Positions 40,851 through 50,470 of a stretch of DNA of 64,000 nt are shown here, piece by piece. Numbering within the stretch: position 1 is the first letter of the stretch; each line of letters starts with the position of its first letter. The position numbers and the translations under genes were made by a program. The notes under the pieces are model-generated. The model had not been told where the DNA came from and ran no database searches. It saw only the letters and a program-made list of their open reading frames with translations. The stretch is from CAZDWZ01 sp964509425 (lineage in GTDB: Bacteria; Bdellovibrionota_C; UBA2361; SZUA-149; CAZDWZ01). The DNA is taken from positions 186,001-250,000 of the forward strand of contig CAZDWZ010000002.1 in assembly GCA_964509425.1 (NCBI GenBank), in the 5' to 3' direction.

Positions 40851-43800
40851 ATGACGGTTTTTCTCGGCCTCATTCGTTCGTTCGTGTTGTTCCTTGTCTT
40901 CGCCACCGGACTCAGCGCCCTGGTCTACGAGGTCGCGTGGCAGCGGTATCTACAAAACTTTTTGGGAAGTGCGGCGCAGGCGACGGCCGTGATCCTTGCC
41001 GTCTTTCTTGGCGGCCTCTGCCTCGGATATCTCGTCTTCGGAAAAATTTCCCGTAACCGATCTCCTGCCCAATTAATCGCGAGATGCGGACTCAGCGAAA
41101 TCGCGATTGGCGTCTGGGCGTACATTTTTCCCGCGCTCTATCAGGTGGTGTGGTTGAGAAGCGGTGTCATCGACCCGCTCTCGACGTATTCCGTGTTTTG
41201 GGAGTTGGCAGTCGCCCTCTCACTGATCGGCGTTCCAACGATTCTGATGGGAGGGACGCTACCGCTTCTCACGCAGGGTCTCTCAATCGACTTGAATGAC
41301 GCGAGAGGTTTCCACGCTCGAGTGTACGCCTCAAATACAGCCGGCGCATTTCTCGGCTGCCTGCTCTCCGGATTTTTCTTCCTCCCAAACTGGGGTTTGA
41401 ATTCGACAATTCAAACTATCGGATGGTTCAATCTCGCGGCAGGACTCCTCCTGGTCTCCGCGGCCGCGGCCCTGCCGAAGACGCTTGCCGCCGAAGGAAC
41501 CGAAAAAGCTGAGCAGAGACAAGTTCCCCCTGAGATCAGGATCTCGGTGCTTCCGGCAAACGTCCTCGCATTTCTCGCGGGCTTCTGCTCGCTGTGCCTG
41601 CAAACGGTATTCATTCGTCTGGTCGGCATTGCGATGGGCTCATCCGAGTTTGCCTTCTCGATGGTTGTTGCTGTCTTTGTCTGCATGTTGTCATTCGGCT
41701 CGTGGCTCGTTTCAGTCCGGGATTCAAAACCAATCGCGGTGTGGAAGAATCAAGTCGGGATTTTCGTCAGTGCCTTCCTCGTCTACCTCACGGCGGACTA
41801 CTGGCCATATGCCTGCTACCTGGTCCGGCTTAACTTCGCGTCGTATCCAGAGACGTTTTATCTCTATCACGCCGTCATGTTCTTGATCCTCGCGGCGGTA
41901 TTAATGTTCCCGGTGGGAATGATGGGGGCCACGATGCCGCGGCTTTTCGCCTCCGTTACCACCTCCGACGAAGACCTCGGCTCGAACGTTGGGAGACTCT
42001 ACGCGTGGAACACCTTCGGATGCGTGTTGGGCGCTCTCCTCGGCGGTCACTGGCTCCTTTACATTTGGAACTTGGACGTCCTCTTCAGGATTTGTCTGAT
42101 GCTCGTTGTTCTCAGCATCATCATCGCCATTCCCTGGTCTCTATTCGCTGAAGCGAAGCGCCAGTGGAAGGCAGTCGCATGTCTCGTTATTTTTGCGGGA
42201 AGCGTCTTCTCGTTGCCTGATTGGAACAAAAAATACATGGCGTCGGGTCTTTTTCGATCGCGATTCCGGTATCCCTACAGTTACAAGGGAGCGACCGAGT
42301 TTTACGATAATTACCTTATCACCAAGGCCCAGCTTTTCTACCGTGACGGCCCGAGCACTTCGGTTGCTGTCGGAGAGAACGATGCCGACCCGGGACAAAA
42401 AAAGCTTAACAACGGTTTCCCGATGGTGCGAAACCTGAAGGTCAACGGCAAATCAGACGGGGAAACTTCTTACAGCGATACGCGTACCATGCGTCTCGTT
42501 ACGCATATTCCGATGCTGCTCTCGCCTAAACCGGTGAAACGCGTCGGCGTTATCGGCTTCGGTCTCGGAGTAGCGGCAGGTTCATCGACGCTCTACCCTG
42601 AGGTCGAAGCGGTCGACGTTATGGAAATATCGCCGGCGGTGTTGTGGGCAGCGCCGCTCTTTGATTTTGCGAACTACGGAGTTACCAAAAATCCGAAAGT
42701 GAACCTTTTGGTCGGAGATGCATATCGCCTCCTCGCCGCCAGTCACCATCGCTACAACGTCATTATCTCTGAACCAAGCAATCCTTGGGTGACGGGCGTT
42801 GAACGACTCTTCGCGAAAGAATTCTACGAAATCGTCAAGGCGAAGCTCGAATCCGACGGCATCTACATGCAGTGGATTCACGACTATTCGCTTTCCAACG
42901 AAGCCGTTGGACTCGTCTTTCGGACTTTCAGCAGCAGTTTCCCGAATGTCCGAATATTTAGAACGAATCAAGACATAGTCATGCTGGGTTCAATGAAAGA
43001 GCTCGGCGAAGATGCGGTCGATGCGCTCTTTCAGCGTTATGAATCCAATGAGCCCGTGCGGCAGTCTCTCGCACAGGTGGCGATTGCAAACGCCGCCGAG
43101 CTTTTCGGGCTCGAGATTTGGGCATCAAAAGAACAGTTCCAGGAGTACCAGATCCAAACTCTCGAGTTCCCGCGACTTGCCTATATGGCAGGCGTCGATT
43201 TTTTTCTGAATAACGACGCAGAGCTTGGCATGATGTTTAATGACGTGAGCGATCGGCTCTGGTCGCGAGCCGCCGCGAGACGCTCACTCATCTACATTCT
43301 TATGCGGCAAGCGAAGGATCCAACTTCGGTTCTCAAGAGCTACATCAGGGCCGCGTGCGATGTTAATCAACCGGGTTTTGTCGAGGGGTGGACGGAACGC
43401 TTCGATAACTGCAAGACCGCATTGGTCGCCCTCGCGATTGATGAGAAACTGGAGTATCCCGAGAATGGTCCGGCCGAGAACAAGATGGAGACTCTCCGGA
43501 GATTACGGGAGACGGATTCAACTCCGGATCTGAGCGAATGGATGAGTTTAGTGCCTTCCGTCACCCCAGACTCAGCGGAAAGTTTCTTTGAGCTTTTTGA
43601 AGCCTACGATTCGATATTCGCCTCACTGAGCGTCGAAAAACTTCTCGTCATTAGCGTTCCCTGCCTGAACGGAATTACCCGAGAAGCTCTGCTCTGCCGG
43701 GCGCATCTCGTTCGCACTCTCGCAGTCACGGGGTATCCTAAGCTCGCGAACGAAGTGCTCGCTGATCTCAAGAAGGAGCATGCAAACAAGCTCGAACCGC

Positions 43801-44027
43801 AAGACATCCGGTTCGTCGAGAAGCTCGTCGAGGCCGCTGAGCGAGCCGATGTAAAGGCAAAAGCCAGAAGATTGGGAGCGGCTGCTAAGCCTCCTGAGAC
43901 ACCCGTTCCGGCTAAAGTCTCTGAGACGCCCGCGCCGGCTGAAGCTCCTGAGGCGCCCGCTCCAGCTATCGCCCCCGACGCACCTGCTCCGTCTAAAGCT
44001 CCTCAGGCGCCCGCTCCGGGGGCGTGA
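40851..44027 (+). CDS. Membrane-fused spermidine synthase-like protein
   Basis: A 1058-residue fusion. Residues ~1-480 hold about 12-14 membrane helices of the kind fused to aminopropyltransferases. Residues ~500-730 are the spermidine-synthase-like domain: VGVIGFGLGVAAGSSTLYPE in place of the usual GGGDG, then VEAVDVMEISPAVL, and IISEPSNPWVTGVERLFAKE where classic enzymes have the catalytic Asp. This SEPSNPW form is the norm in the membrane-fused family, whose reaction is unproven. The rest is helical, ending in a Pro/Ala repeat (TPAPAEAPEAPAPAIAPDAP). The 3' end overlaps the convergent kinase gene by 35 bases. Confidence 0.83.
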   Translation: MTVFLGLIRSFVLFLVFATGLSALVYEVAWQRYLQNFLGSAAQATAVILAVFLGGLCLGYLVFGKISRNRSPAQLIARCGLSEIAIGVWAYIFPALYQVVWLRSGVIDPLSTYSVFWELAVALSLIGVPTILMGGTLPLLTQGLSIDLNDARGFHARVYASNTAGAFLGCLLSGFFFLPNWGLNSTIQTIGWFNLAAGLLLVSAAAALPKTLAAEGTEKAEQRQVPPEIRISVLPANVLAFLAGFCSLCLQTVFIRLVGIAMGSSEFAFSMVVAVFVCMLSFGSWLVSVRDSKPIAVWKNQVGIFVSAFLVYLTADYWPYACYLVRLNFASYPETFYLYHAVMFLILAAVLMFPVGMMGATMPRLFASVTTSDEDLGSNVGRLYAWNTFGCVLGALLGGHWLLYIWNLDVLFRICLMLVVLSIIIAIPWSLFAEAKRQWKAVACLVIFAGSVFSLPDWNKKYMASGLFRSRFRYPYSYKGATEFYDNYLITKAQLFYRDGPSTSVAVGENDADPGQKKLNNGFPMVRNLKVNGKSDGETSYSDTRTMRLVTHIPMLLSPKPVKRVGVIGFGLGVAAGSSTLYPEVEAVDVMEISPAVLWAAPLFDFANYGVTKNPKVNLLVGDAYRLLAASHHRYNVIISEPSNPWVTGVERLFAKEFYEIVKAKLESDGIYMQWIHDYSLSNEAVGLVFRTFSSSFPNVRIFRTNQDIVMLGSMKELGEDAVDALFQRYESNEPVRQSLAQVAIANAAELFGLEIWASKEQFQEYQIQTLEFPRLAYMAGVDFFLNNDAELGMMFNDVSDRLWSRAAARRSLIYILMRQAKDPTSVLKSYIRAACDVNQPGFVEGWTERFDNCKTALVALAIDEKLEYPENGPAENKMETLRRLRETDSTPDLSEWMSLVPSVTPDSAESFFELFEAYDSIFASLSVEKLLVISVPCLNGITREALLCRAHLVRTLAVTGYPKLANEVLADLKKEHANKLEPQDIRFVEKLVEAAERADVKAKARRLGAAAKPPETPVPAKVSETPAPAEAPEAPAPAIAPDAPAPSKAPQAPAPGA

Positions 44028-45495
44028 GCTCCTCAGTGGTTGCAGTCAAAGGAAGCGAGAGGAAGAACGTGCTTCCTTCCCCCACCCGGCTCTCGACCGA
44101 CACATTTCCACCATGCGCGAGGGCCGCGTGCTTCACGATAGCAAGTCCCAGGCCCGCTCCCCCGTCTTCTCGGCCTCTCGAGCGATCGGCTCGATAGAAT
44201 CGCTCGAACAATCGGGGGAAATGATGGCTCGCAATTCCTGAACCGTGGTCCTGAACGGACAACACCACTTGCTCGCCTTTCGACTCCGCTTTCAATTGAA
44301 TTGAGCCTCGCTCTTTACTGAACTGGATACCATTTGCCAGGAGGTTGACCATTGCCTGCTCGACCATGAGCCGCTCGACCGGAACCGTTAGGGTGTTGTC
44401 ACAATCTACGTCAATCCGAATTTCCTTCTGCTTCGCCTTCGGTGCACAACAGTCTACCGCTGCAAGCAGGAGATCTTTGACCAAGACCGGATGCTTCTCC
44501 AGTTTCCCGACCTCGTCGGCATTCTCGATTTTCGCGAGCGACAAGAGGTCATCGAGTAAATTAGCGAGCCGGTCGGCCTGGCGATGGATGATATTGAGGA
44601 ATTGCGGACCGGCTGCTGGATCGTCTTTTGCTCCATCTTGAAGAGTTTCGACGGATCCCTGAATTGCGGCGACCGGGGTTCGCAGCTCGTGAGAAACGTT
44701 CGCCACGAAGTCTTTCCTAATTTTTTCAAGCCGCCTCAACTGCGTGAGATCGCGGATCGCCAGCAGAACCCCAAGGGTCTTCCCCTTTGAATCACGAAGC
44801 GGTGCCGCCTTTGCCTCGACTGAGAATTCCTTCCCGAACTCAATTCGTAATTCGCGCGACTCGTGGCTTTGCGAGCTCAGCACGGACTCAACAAGGCTCA
44901 TCAGCTCCGCGCTCCGGATTACTTCACCGAGCGCTCTTCCGGCGACGCGGTCGAACTGAATCGAGAAGAGTTCCGCCGCCGCTTTGTTCAGATTCAAAAC
45001 TTTCTGCTCTGAGTCGATCGCTATAACGGCTTCACTCAAACTTGAAAAAATTGCTTCGCGCTCGTTCGATTTTTCGAAGTCCAAACGAACGCGGCGCTCC
45101 AGCTCATTCTCCATTAAAGACATCGCCGCGGCGATGGTTTCCAGGTCGGGAAACTTACCTTCGCCCGGCGAGAAGGGCCGCACCGGATACCTCGAGTCAA
45201 GAAACTGTTCAGCGTTTTTGGCAAGCTCTTGTATCTCCGGTACCAACGCACGCGCGGACCGAAGGGACGCGAATGCAAGTGGCACGAACGCAAAGGCGAG
45301 AAACAAATTCGACACGAAGATCCACAGAGGAACAGTCTGAGGGAGAATCAACGCAGAGAAGGAAAAGAAAATCGCGAGGATAAGGTTCAGAACGGAGACG
45401 GCAGCGAGAAAACGGCCGAGGAGCAGGAATCGGTCCGAATGTCGTCCCTGGTCTTTCGCCGGCAAGTCACTCGCCGTCTTAAAGCTCCCACTCAC
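43993..45495 (-). CDS. PhoR-like sensor histidine kinase
   Basis: A 500-residue kinase: two membrane helices (residues ~23-50 and 56-78), a cytosolic linker, a PAS domain (~148-255), the dimerisation/phosphoacceptor helix with VSHELRTP (His269), and the ATPase domain with NLLANGIQFS (N box), QDHGSGI (G1) and GGAGLGLAIVKHAA (G2). The lack of a large periplasmic loop and the PAS domain are as in PhoR, the phosphate-starvation sensor, but no response regulator or pst genes adjoin, so the signal is not established. GTG start with GGAG seven bases upstream. The C-terminal coding region overlaps the convergent gene by 35 bases. Confidence 0.85.
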   Translation of the reverse strand: MSGSFKTASDLPAKDQGRHSDRFLLLGRFLAAVSVLNLILAIFFSFSALILPQTVPLWIFVSNLFLAFAFVPLAFASLRSARALVPEIQELAKNAEQFLDSRYPVRPFSPGEGKFPDLETIAAAMSLMENELERRVRLDFEKSNEREAIFSSLSEAVIAIDSEQKVLNLNKAAAELFSIQFDRVAGRALGEVIRSAELMSLVESVLSSQSHESRELRIEFGKEFSVEAKAAPLRDSKGKTLGVLLAIRDLTQLRRLEKIRKDFVANVSHELRTPVAAIQGSVETLQDGAKDDPAAGPQFLNIIHRQADRLANLLDDLLSLAKIENADEVGKLEKHPVLVKDLLLAAVDCCAPKAKQKEIRIDVDCDNTLTVPVERLMVEQAMVNLLANGIQFSKERGSIQLKAESKGEQVVLSVQDHGSGIASHHFPRLFERFYRADRSRGREDGGAGLGLAIVKHAALAHGGNVSVESRVGEGSTFFLSLPLTATTEELTPPERAPEEL

Positions 45496-45582
45496 GTTTC
45501 CGCTCCGAAAAATCTACGCCCCAAAATATTCTGGAGGTTCCGAACAGGAAGCTGAAAGCAATCTAGGAAAAGAAGAAAAAAT

Positions 45583-45655
<73 letters not shown>

Positions 45656-46200
45656 ACGACAAGATTTAATCAATTCAGGCAGTTACCAATCGGCAACACC
45701 CTTCATGGTCGCCAGGAAAACAGGATTTCCCGAGCTTGGGGAAAGATTCTCCCCTCGATTCGCGAAGCCTTATATATAGCTGACGCGAAAGAATCAAGCA
45801 TTCTGACCCGTTCGATCGCATTATTTTTCGAGATTCTAAATAGTTAGGTTTGAGGGCAAAGAAATTTGCCCCAAACTGCCTCAATGCCTGTTTTCTGACA
45901 GAAGATCGAATCTCTGAAACCTTCACGCTCACGAGTTTCAGAGCCTCATTCCATAGTATTTCTAATTTACAAGTGATCGATTCCCGAGTCGCTGAATACC
46001 TCGAATATCACCCGACAGAGCGAGCGTCCCTTTTTCCATTCTCTCGGTCGGTTTGACTTCAGTTCTAGGCACTCGATTTTCGTTTTCGCGTACCCGTCCG
46101 TTGTGACCGAACAAACTTTACTTTCAGCCTGGAAGCGGATGACCGGTACTTCCTTTCTTTGAACCTCAATAACTCGAAACTTCAATCATAAAATTCGATG
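45656..46200. other. Gene-free region upstream of tRNA-Lys
   Basis: About 545 bases. Short frames occur but show no ribosome site or codon bias. The tRNA promoter should lie in the first ~60 bases. The region marks the passage to AT-richer DNA. Confidence 0.4.
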
Positions 46201-46270
46201 CCGGGAGTGATCCCATCAGCGGTAGTCTAGGGGACCGACGAGGAAGCCGCCTTGGATTGCTATCTCCCGG
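46201..46270. ncRNA. Candidate structured RNA element
   Basis: CCGGGAG (46201-46207) pairs exactly with CTCCCGG (46264-46270). Inside, GCGG pairs with CCGC and CGGT with ACCG, giving a nested three-level fold of 70 bases. It is in otherwise gene-free, AT-rich DNA ~250 bases before the gene at 46523. Could be a small RNA or leader element; no known class recognised. Confidence 0.35.
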
Positions 46271-46441
46271 TTTGGAAAGCTAGCTCTTGCGTCAAATTTT
46301 GACTTATCGCCCCCGCGTTATCAGGAATTATTTTTTATGAATGGTACAGCCGCGCTTATCGGCTAACGATTACTTAATATTTATAATAATTTTGTCTTTT
46401 TTTTCAAGTTTGTGAAATTTGTGCCGATACTATTATTGCAC

Positions 46442-46480
46442 GGCAATCCGAGGATAAGCCTCGAATTGCCATTTTATTAA
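46442..46480 (+). terminator. Terminator-like hairpin
   Basis: GGCAAT-c-CGAGG-ATAAG-CCTCG-a-ATTGCC (46442-46470) followed by ATTTTATTAA. It stands between the structured element at 46201 and the gene at 46523 with no coding gene before it, which supports the idea of a transcribed non-coding RNA upstream. Confidence 0.6.
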
Positions 46481-46522
46481 TACATTCAGAGGGTTACCCT
46501 ATGAATAACAGAGTAGTAATTT

Positions 46523-46801
46523 ATGCAATCACAAGAAGATTTGGAGAGGTCCATTACGCATTTTGAGGTAAGACTTGAGTCTTACAAAAAGAAGGCACTT
46601 CCGCACAATGAGGCCGGTGCGAAAGGAATGATAGGCACATTAGAAAGACTCTTGGAGCAAGTTAAGCGTGAGTCCCATCCAAAAGTTAAACAACTCGAAC
46701 AAGAAATTAAAGAAGAGTTAAGCCGCCGTAGGCAGCATATTAAATCTTTTGATACTGTTAATGAAGGCGGGAACACCTCAGTCCCTCCATTCCGAAAGTA
46801 A
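46523..46801 (+). CDS. Small charged coiled-coil protein
   Basis: A 92-residue, highly charged helical protein (EDLERSITHFEVRLESYKKK..., GTLERLLEQVKRESHPKVKQ...). Likely a cytosolic coiled coil. Ribosome site weak. A 21-codon frame starting at ATG 46501 (MNNRVVIYAITRRF...) overlaps its start and has a slightly better upstream purine run; it may be a leader peptide or chance. The gene converges on the duplicated membrane-protein pair with only 12 bases between stops. Unknown function; AT-richer than the core genes. Confidence 0.6.
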   Translation: MQSQEDLERSITHFEVRLESYKKKALPHNEAGAKGMIGTLERLLEQVKRESHPKVKQLEQEIKEELSRRRQHIKSFDTVNEGGNTSVPPFRK

Positions 46802-46813
46802 CTCCTCCCCTAG

Positions 46814-47929
46814 CTACCAGTCTGGTGGCGCCCCCGAAGACTCTGATTCAATTGAATGAGGCGTGACGTTCAGAGCCGGAAACCAGTCCGACTTGTCATT
46901 GTCGTACTGATACTCAGGTGGATTAGACTCCGACATATCAACTTTGACGACGACTAGCCCCAAACCCTTCTCGATACATTCTATGACCTCAGCTTGATAT
47001 TTGCCCGAGGGTAACAACACGTTTACAGTTTCCCCAGGCTCATAGTGCCGTCTCAGCATCTTCATGATGATCGAATCGTTGGGAAGAAACTTTGATATAG
47101 AGTCCATTATTCTTTCACTCGGAAGTATTCCCAACACCGAGAACAACCGAATCATGATGATTGTCGCTGTTTGACAAATGATAGCAAGTAGCACTGACAA
47201 CGGCATTGGTGGGGCAAACAACAAGCTAAACCTTCTGATGTTGAAATGAACAAAGTTGCTTGCAGGAGATAACATCGGATAGAGGCTGATAAGTCCTCTC
47301 TCTTGATCATTCGCAATTTCAAATGCGGATTTGAAAAGGGTGATCGCATTCGCGTTACAGGCGTCATCGAAGGCTTTACGCTGATCCTCATCCAACTTGG
47401 AAAGAATATCTTTTTCTAAGCTCTGCTTCTTTTCTTGCGCGACTCGCTTGAAGGCTCGATTCGACAAATCTCCTGGCTTGTAAAATTCCATGCCAAATGC
47501 CTGATTCACATGATCAAGCATCTTCGACCAGCCTTTGTTAATCTCATCGCTGACGAAAGCAGCATAAAGGCGATCGTTATTGTGATGAGTGAGGACTACG
47601 ACCTTGGCAAGTCCCTCCAGCAACTTTCGAATTTGAATGTAAAGCAACTCCTGAACAGCACTTTCTATCTCCTCTGCATTTGTGCTTGCAGCGGTAACTT
47701 GTGAACCCAGAATCTCGTATTGAGATTCTAGAGTGACAACAGAATTGAGGAGCACATCCATTACGAAAATACAGAAAAGGTCTTTTGGGTGACCTGCGAT
47801 CACGCCATCCTTCATACCCGCGCTATCTACCATGGCCCCTACGAAAGCTTCCGCTTCTCTCATCATCGAGAGAAATTCTCTTAGATAGTCAACTTCGGAC
47901 ATTGTGATGCCTGGAATGGTCTCTTGCAT
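46814..47929 (-). CDS. Membrane protein, tandem-duplicate family, copy 2
   Basis: About 371 residues from ATG 47929, which has GAGG six bases upstream; the longer TTG frame would overlap the previous gene. Three parts: an N-terminal helical region (~1-240), a hydrophobic pair of helices (PLSVLLAIICQTATIIMIRL, near ~255-280), and a C-terminal beta domain (EPGETVNVLLPSGKYQAEVI) that looks like a small SH3-like barrel. It is clearly homologous to the next gene upstream: VQELLYIQIRKLLEGLAKVV matches VREVLHLHMRRMLEAVSKVI, and FVHFNIRR matches YLHFNFKR. No known family. In 47281-47340 I counted 25 of 60 G or C, well below the core genome, suggesting transfer. Confidence 0.72.
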   Translation of the reverse strand: MQETIPGITMSEVDYLREFLSMMREAEAFVGAMVDSAGMKDGVIAGHPKDLFCIFVMDVLLNSVVTLESQYEILGSQVTAASTNAEEIESAVQELLYIQIRKLLEGLAKVVVLTHHNNDRLYAAFVSDEINKGWSKMLDHVNQAFGMEFYKPGDLSNRAFKRVAQEKKQSLEKDILSKLDEDQRKAFDDACNANAITLFKSAFEIANDQERGLISLYPMLSPASNFVHFNIRRFSLLFAPPMPLSVLLAIICQTATIIMIRLFSVLGILPSERIMDSISKFLPNDSIIMKMLRRHYEPGETVNVLLPSGKYQAEVIECIEKGLGLVVVKVDMSESNPPEYQYDNDKSDWFPALNVTPHSIESESSGAPPDW

Positions 47930-47969
47930 GGGTAACCTCGGAAGCCATTGCTTCAAACACGCGTAGATT

Positions 47970-49100
47970 CTAGTCGCCTTGCCTATCCATCGGTTCAACA
48001 AAGATTGCAGGAATCCAATCAGTGCGATCTGTATCTCCCTTATACTCAGGAATGAACTGAGCCCCGTAGTCTACTTGAACAATAACTAAAGGTGGAATCT
48101 TTACGTCAGTTCCTAGAACCGCCGCCTTATATATTCCTGAACCAAGGTGAACCTTCACCATCTCACCTTCCTTAAATTGCCTAGTGTAAGCCTTCACTGA
48201 AGGGGGATCGGTATGAATAAACTTTTCGAACTTTTCTGCTAAATAGGGAGTTGGCTCAAGCTTCAGAATACTCACCAATCGGATCAAAACACTTATTAGA
48301 CCAATTCCAATATAGAGCACGGTGTTTACGAGAGGTTTGGATTTTCGACTTAAAACGACGCGCTTGAAATTAAAGTGTAAATATTGGTTAGTAAGCGAAT
48401 ATTCAGGGAACATCATGAGTAGAGCTTTCTCCTGTGGATTTGCAAATTCGAAAGCTTCCCGACAGCAATGAGAGATATTAGGTGTCCCTCTTTCGGCTCC
48501 AACTAGAATATTGAACAACTTCAATTGTCTCTTATTCAATACCTCAACTGTCTTTTGGCGAGTGTTCAGGTTGGCCTCTATTTCTCTTATACTTGCACGA
48601 AATTTTGGTTTGTTGTGGTGTGAACGATTCGACAAGCCAAATGCTTCGTGAGTGTATTTTTTATACTCGTTCATCCCGGTAAACAGTTGATCAGAGATGT
48701 ATGCGTGATAAAGATTCGGATCGTCCTCACTCGTGAGGATAATAACCTTCGATACCGCTTCAAGCATTCTTCTCATGTGAAGATGCAGCACTTCTCTAAC
48801 TGATTCGTCGATCAGTTCATCAGGGAACATCGAAGAGACTTTTGATTCTGACTCGAGAAAAAGCTTTTGGCTTTCTATTGTGAGGAAGCTGGGCGCTATC
48901 ACTTCTAAAGCGAAGTTTACAAAACTGATTCGAGCATCGGCCTGAACATCGCTCTCTTTATTCCTCAATCGTTTCTCAGCCTCATCTATAGTCGGCTGAG
49001 TTAATTTCAAAGTAGCCCGAAGTATTTCAAGCCACTCGTCTACAAAATGAGTTTCATCCTCAGCTTGTTGGTGCTCTACAGCATTTAACTCTCTCGACAT
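47970..49100 (-). CDS. Membrane protein, tandem-duplicate family, copy 1
   Basis: A 376-residue paralogue of the following gene, with the same order: helical N-terminal region, hydrophobic stretch (KPLVNTVLYIGIGLISVLIR), and the C-terminal barrel-like domain (FKEGEMVKVHLGSGIYKAAV...TDWIPAIFV). Both copies end with an acidic segment then DW(I/F)PA. AAGG is seven bases before the ATG. Copy 2 starts 41 bases downstream, so they form one operon. The pair may make a hetero-oligomer at the inner membrane with the barrel in the cytosol. No function is known. Confidence 0.72.
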   Translation of the reverse strand: MSRELNAVEHQQAEDETHFVDEWLEILRATLKLTQPTIDEAEKRLRNKESDVQADARISFVNFALEVIAPSFLTIESQKLFLESESKVSSMFPDELIDESVREVLHLHMRRMLEAVSKVIILTSEDDPNLYHAYISDQLFTGMNEYKKYTHEAFGLSNRSHHNKPKFRASIREIEANLNTRQKTVEVLNKRQLKLFNILVGAERGTPNISHCCREAFEFANPQEKALLMMFPEYSLTNQYLHFNFKRVVLSRKSKPLVNTVLYIGIGLISVLIRLVSILKLEPTPYLAEKFEKFIHTDPPSVKAYTRQFKEGEMVKVHLGSGIYKAAVLGTDVKIPPLVIVQVDYGAQFIPEYKGDTDRTDWIPAIFVEPMDRQGD

Positions 49101-49257
49101 TCTTCGCCCTTCTGATTGTTATCTATTGAAATGGTCACACAAAACGAGAGGTAAAAAATAGCAGTGTTTGTGCTGGGGTTTTTGATCTTATTGGGCCCGA
49201 TTGTGCTAGTGCATTTGTTACTATCTCAACCGAAACACGTTCGAGAAGAAAGAATAT

Positions 49258-49452
49258 ATGATTAAGAAATTCAAAGCTAATGAACTACTCACGACTAAAA
49301 ACTTAAGGGCTTTGGAAATCCTCCAACCTGGTGAGTTTGTCAAAGCGGAAGAAAGGGGATGGAAGACAATCAGGATGCTTTATTCTGGCTCCCAGTTCGT
49401 TGATTACGAAGATGGGGAGGTGTCCATTCTTCGGACGGGTCAACGCCGTTAA
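49258..49452 (+). CDS. Small barrel-like protein
   Basis: A 64-residue protein: MIKKFKANELLTTKNLRALE, then LQPGEFVKAEERGWKTIRML and FVDYEDGEVSIL. The PGEFVK... part resembles the C-terminal barrel of the neighbouring duplicated proteins (PGETVNV, EGEMVKV), perhaps the same small fold alone. Purine-rich GAAGAAAGAAT precedes the ATG. Divergent from the pair at 49100, with a ~150-base AT-rich promoter region between. Confidence 0.6.
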   Translation: MIKKFKANELLTTKNLRALEILQPGEFVKAEERGWKTIRMLYSGSQFVDYEDGEVSILRTGQRR

Positions 49453-49573
49453 TTATTATTAATAGTATTTGTGCAGATCGTTTATTGTTATTCTGATAAG
49501 GTTTCTTTTTTAGGTTATCGATTATCCACTATACCCAGAGGTTATTTAGGCTTTAATATATCAGTTTATTCTT

Positions 49574-49857
49574 TTGATCTTTCTTTCCATCAACGTTTTT
49601 GCCTTCGGTCAGTCTGTTTCAGCTGGGAAGCGCATAACGCGCCTCGATACCGTCCAGACTCGCTTTCAGTGCAGAGCTTCACGAGTGAGCTTGAGACACA
49701 AAGTACTCAACAGCAGTTCGAGAATCAACGGAGAGAGATGGAGAACAGTCAGCGTCAAGCGGAGGAAGATCAAAGAGAAGCGGACCGTCAGCAGATGCAG
49801 CGACAGCAGCAGCTCAACGAACTTTGTTCGATCAACCACTCGCTTGGTGGATACTGA
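49574..49857 (+). pseudogene. Possible frameshifted small secreted protein
   Basis: A signal-peptide-like start (LIFLSINVFAFGQSVSAGKR) in one frame from TTG 49574 is followed, in the next frame, by a coding-like Gln-rich helix (ELETQSTQQQFENQRREMEN... to the stop at 49857). Joined by one frameshift near 49640-49680 they would give a ~95-residue exported coiled-coil protein. Alternatively the second frame is read alone from GTG 49471. Either a decayed gene or a sequencing error. Confidence 0.35.
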
Positions 49858-49868
49858 GAGAGGAGAGC

Positions 49869-49982
49869 ATGTCTTCCCGTCGTCAGATCATGGAAGCAAT
49901 GCTCAATTGGCTCATCACCAGTGTTGGAGTGAACATCGTTTTTTTCTCGCTTCAGCCTGGAAGTAGCTCCTTTCGGAACTGA
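49869..49982 (+). CDS. 37-residue peptide with good ribosome site
   Basis: ATG 49869 follows GAGGAGAGC. The product MSSRRQIMEAMLNWLITSVG... has a short hydrophobic stretch (WLITSVGVNIVFF) and may insert in the membrane. A run of seven T in the middle could hide a frameshift, so the true product may be longer. No family recognised. Confidence 0.35.
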   Translation: MSSRRQIMEAMLNWLITSVGVNIVFFSLQPGSSSFRN

Positions 49983-50195
49983 AAGTGCATTTTGAAGAGA
50001 ATTTTTTCTCAGTTCCGTGCAGAAAGTTGAGCAATCGATCTTAGGATGTGATACCTTTCGAAGTGACGGACTCTGGACCTATCCGAAAGGAAAACGTCTG
50101 GAAGACGAAAAACCGACCGTCCTTCGGGTTTGCCGCAACATTGAGCCGCACGCCCATACAGTAGATTATGATAGTTGCCGAAAGCGTTGCCGAGT

Positions 50196-50462
50196 ATGGG
50201 CGCGATCGGTGTGTTATTAGCGTTAGTTCACACAAAAAAGGAAAATGTGAACATCATAACTGCTGTTAAAATCGCCGAAAACGAGACGAAAAACATCAAG
50301 TTGCAGAGGATTGCACAGGAGATTCGAGAAACTCTCCAGATGATAGGCGAAGAAGAGTTGAGGCGCTTGAGAAACGAAGGCACCTTTGACGACCGAGAGC
50401 TCGTCAGAATCATAAATAAGCTCATTAACGTCTACGATCCTCCCAATATTTCGAGTTCATAA
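50196..50462 (+). CDS. Small membrane-anchored helical protein
   Basis: An 88-residue product from ATG 50196: a short hydrophobic start (MGAIGVLLALVH), then a charged helical region (NETKNIKLQRIAQEIRETLQ...EEELRRLRNEG). No clear ribosome site. A strong terminator follows eight bases after the stop, supporting a real transcript. Unknown function. Confidence 0.5.
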   Translation: MGAIGVLLALVHTKKENVNIITAVKIAENETKNIKLQRIAQEIRETLQMIGEEELRRLRNEGTFDDRELVRIINKLINVYDPPNISSS

Positions 50463-50470
50463 TGTTCTGT

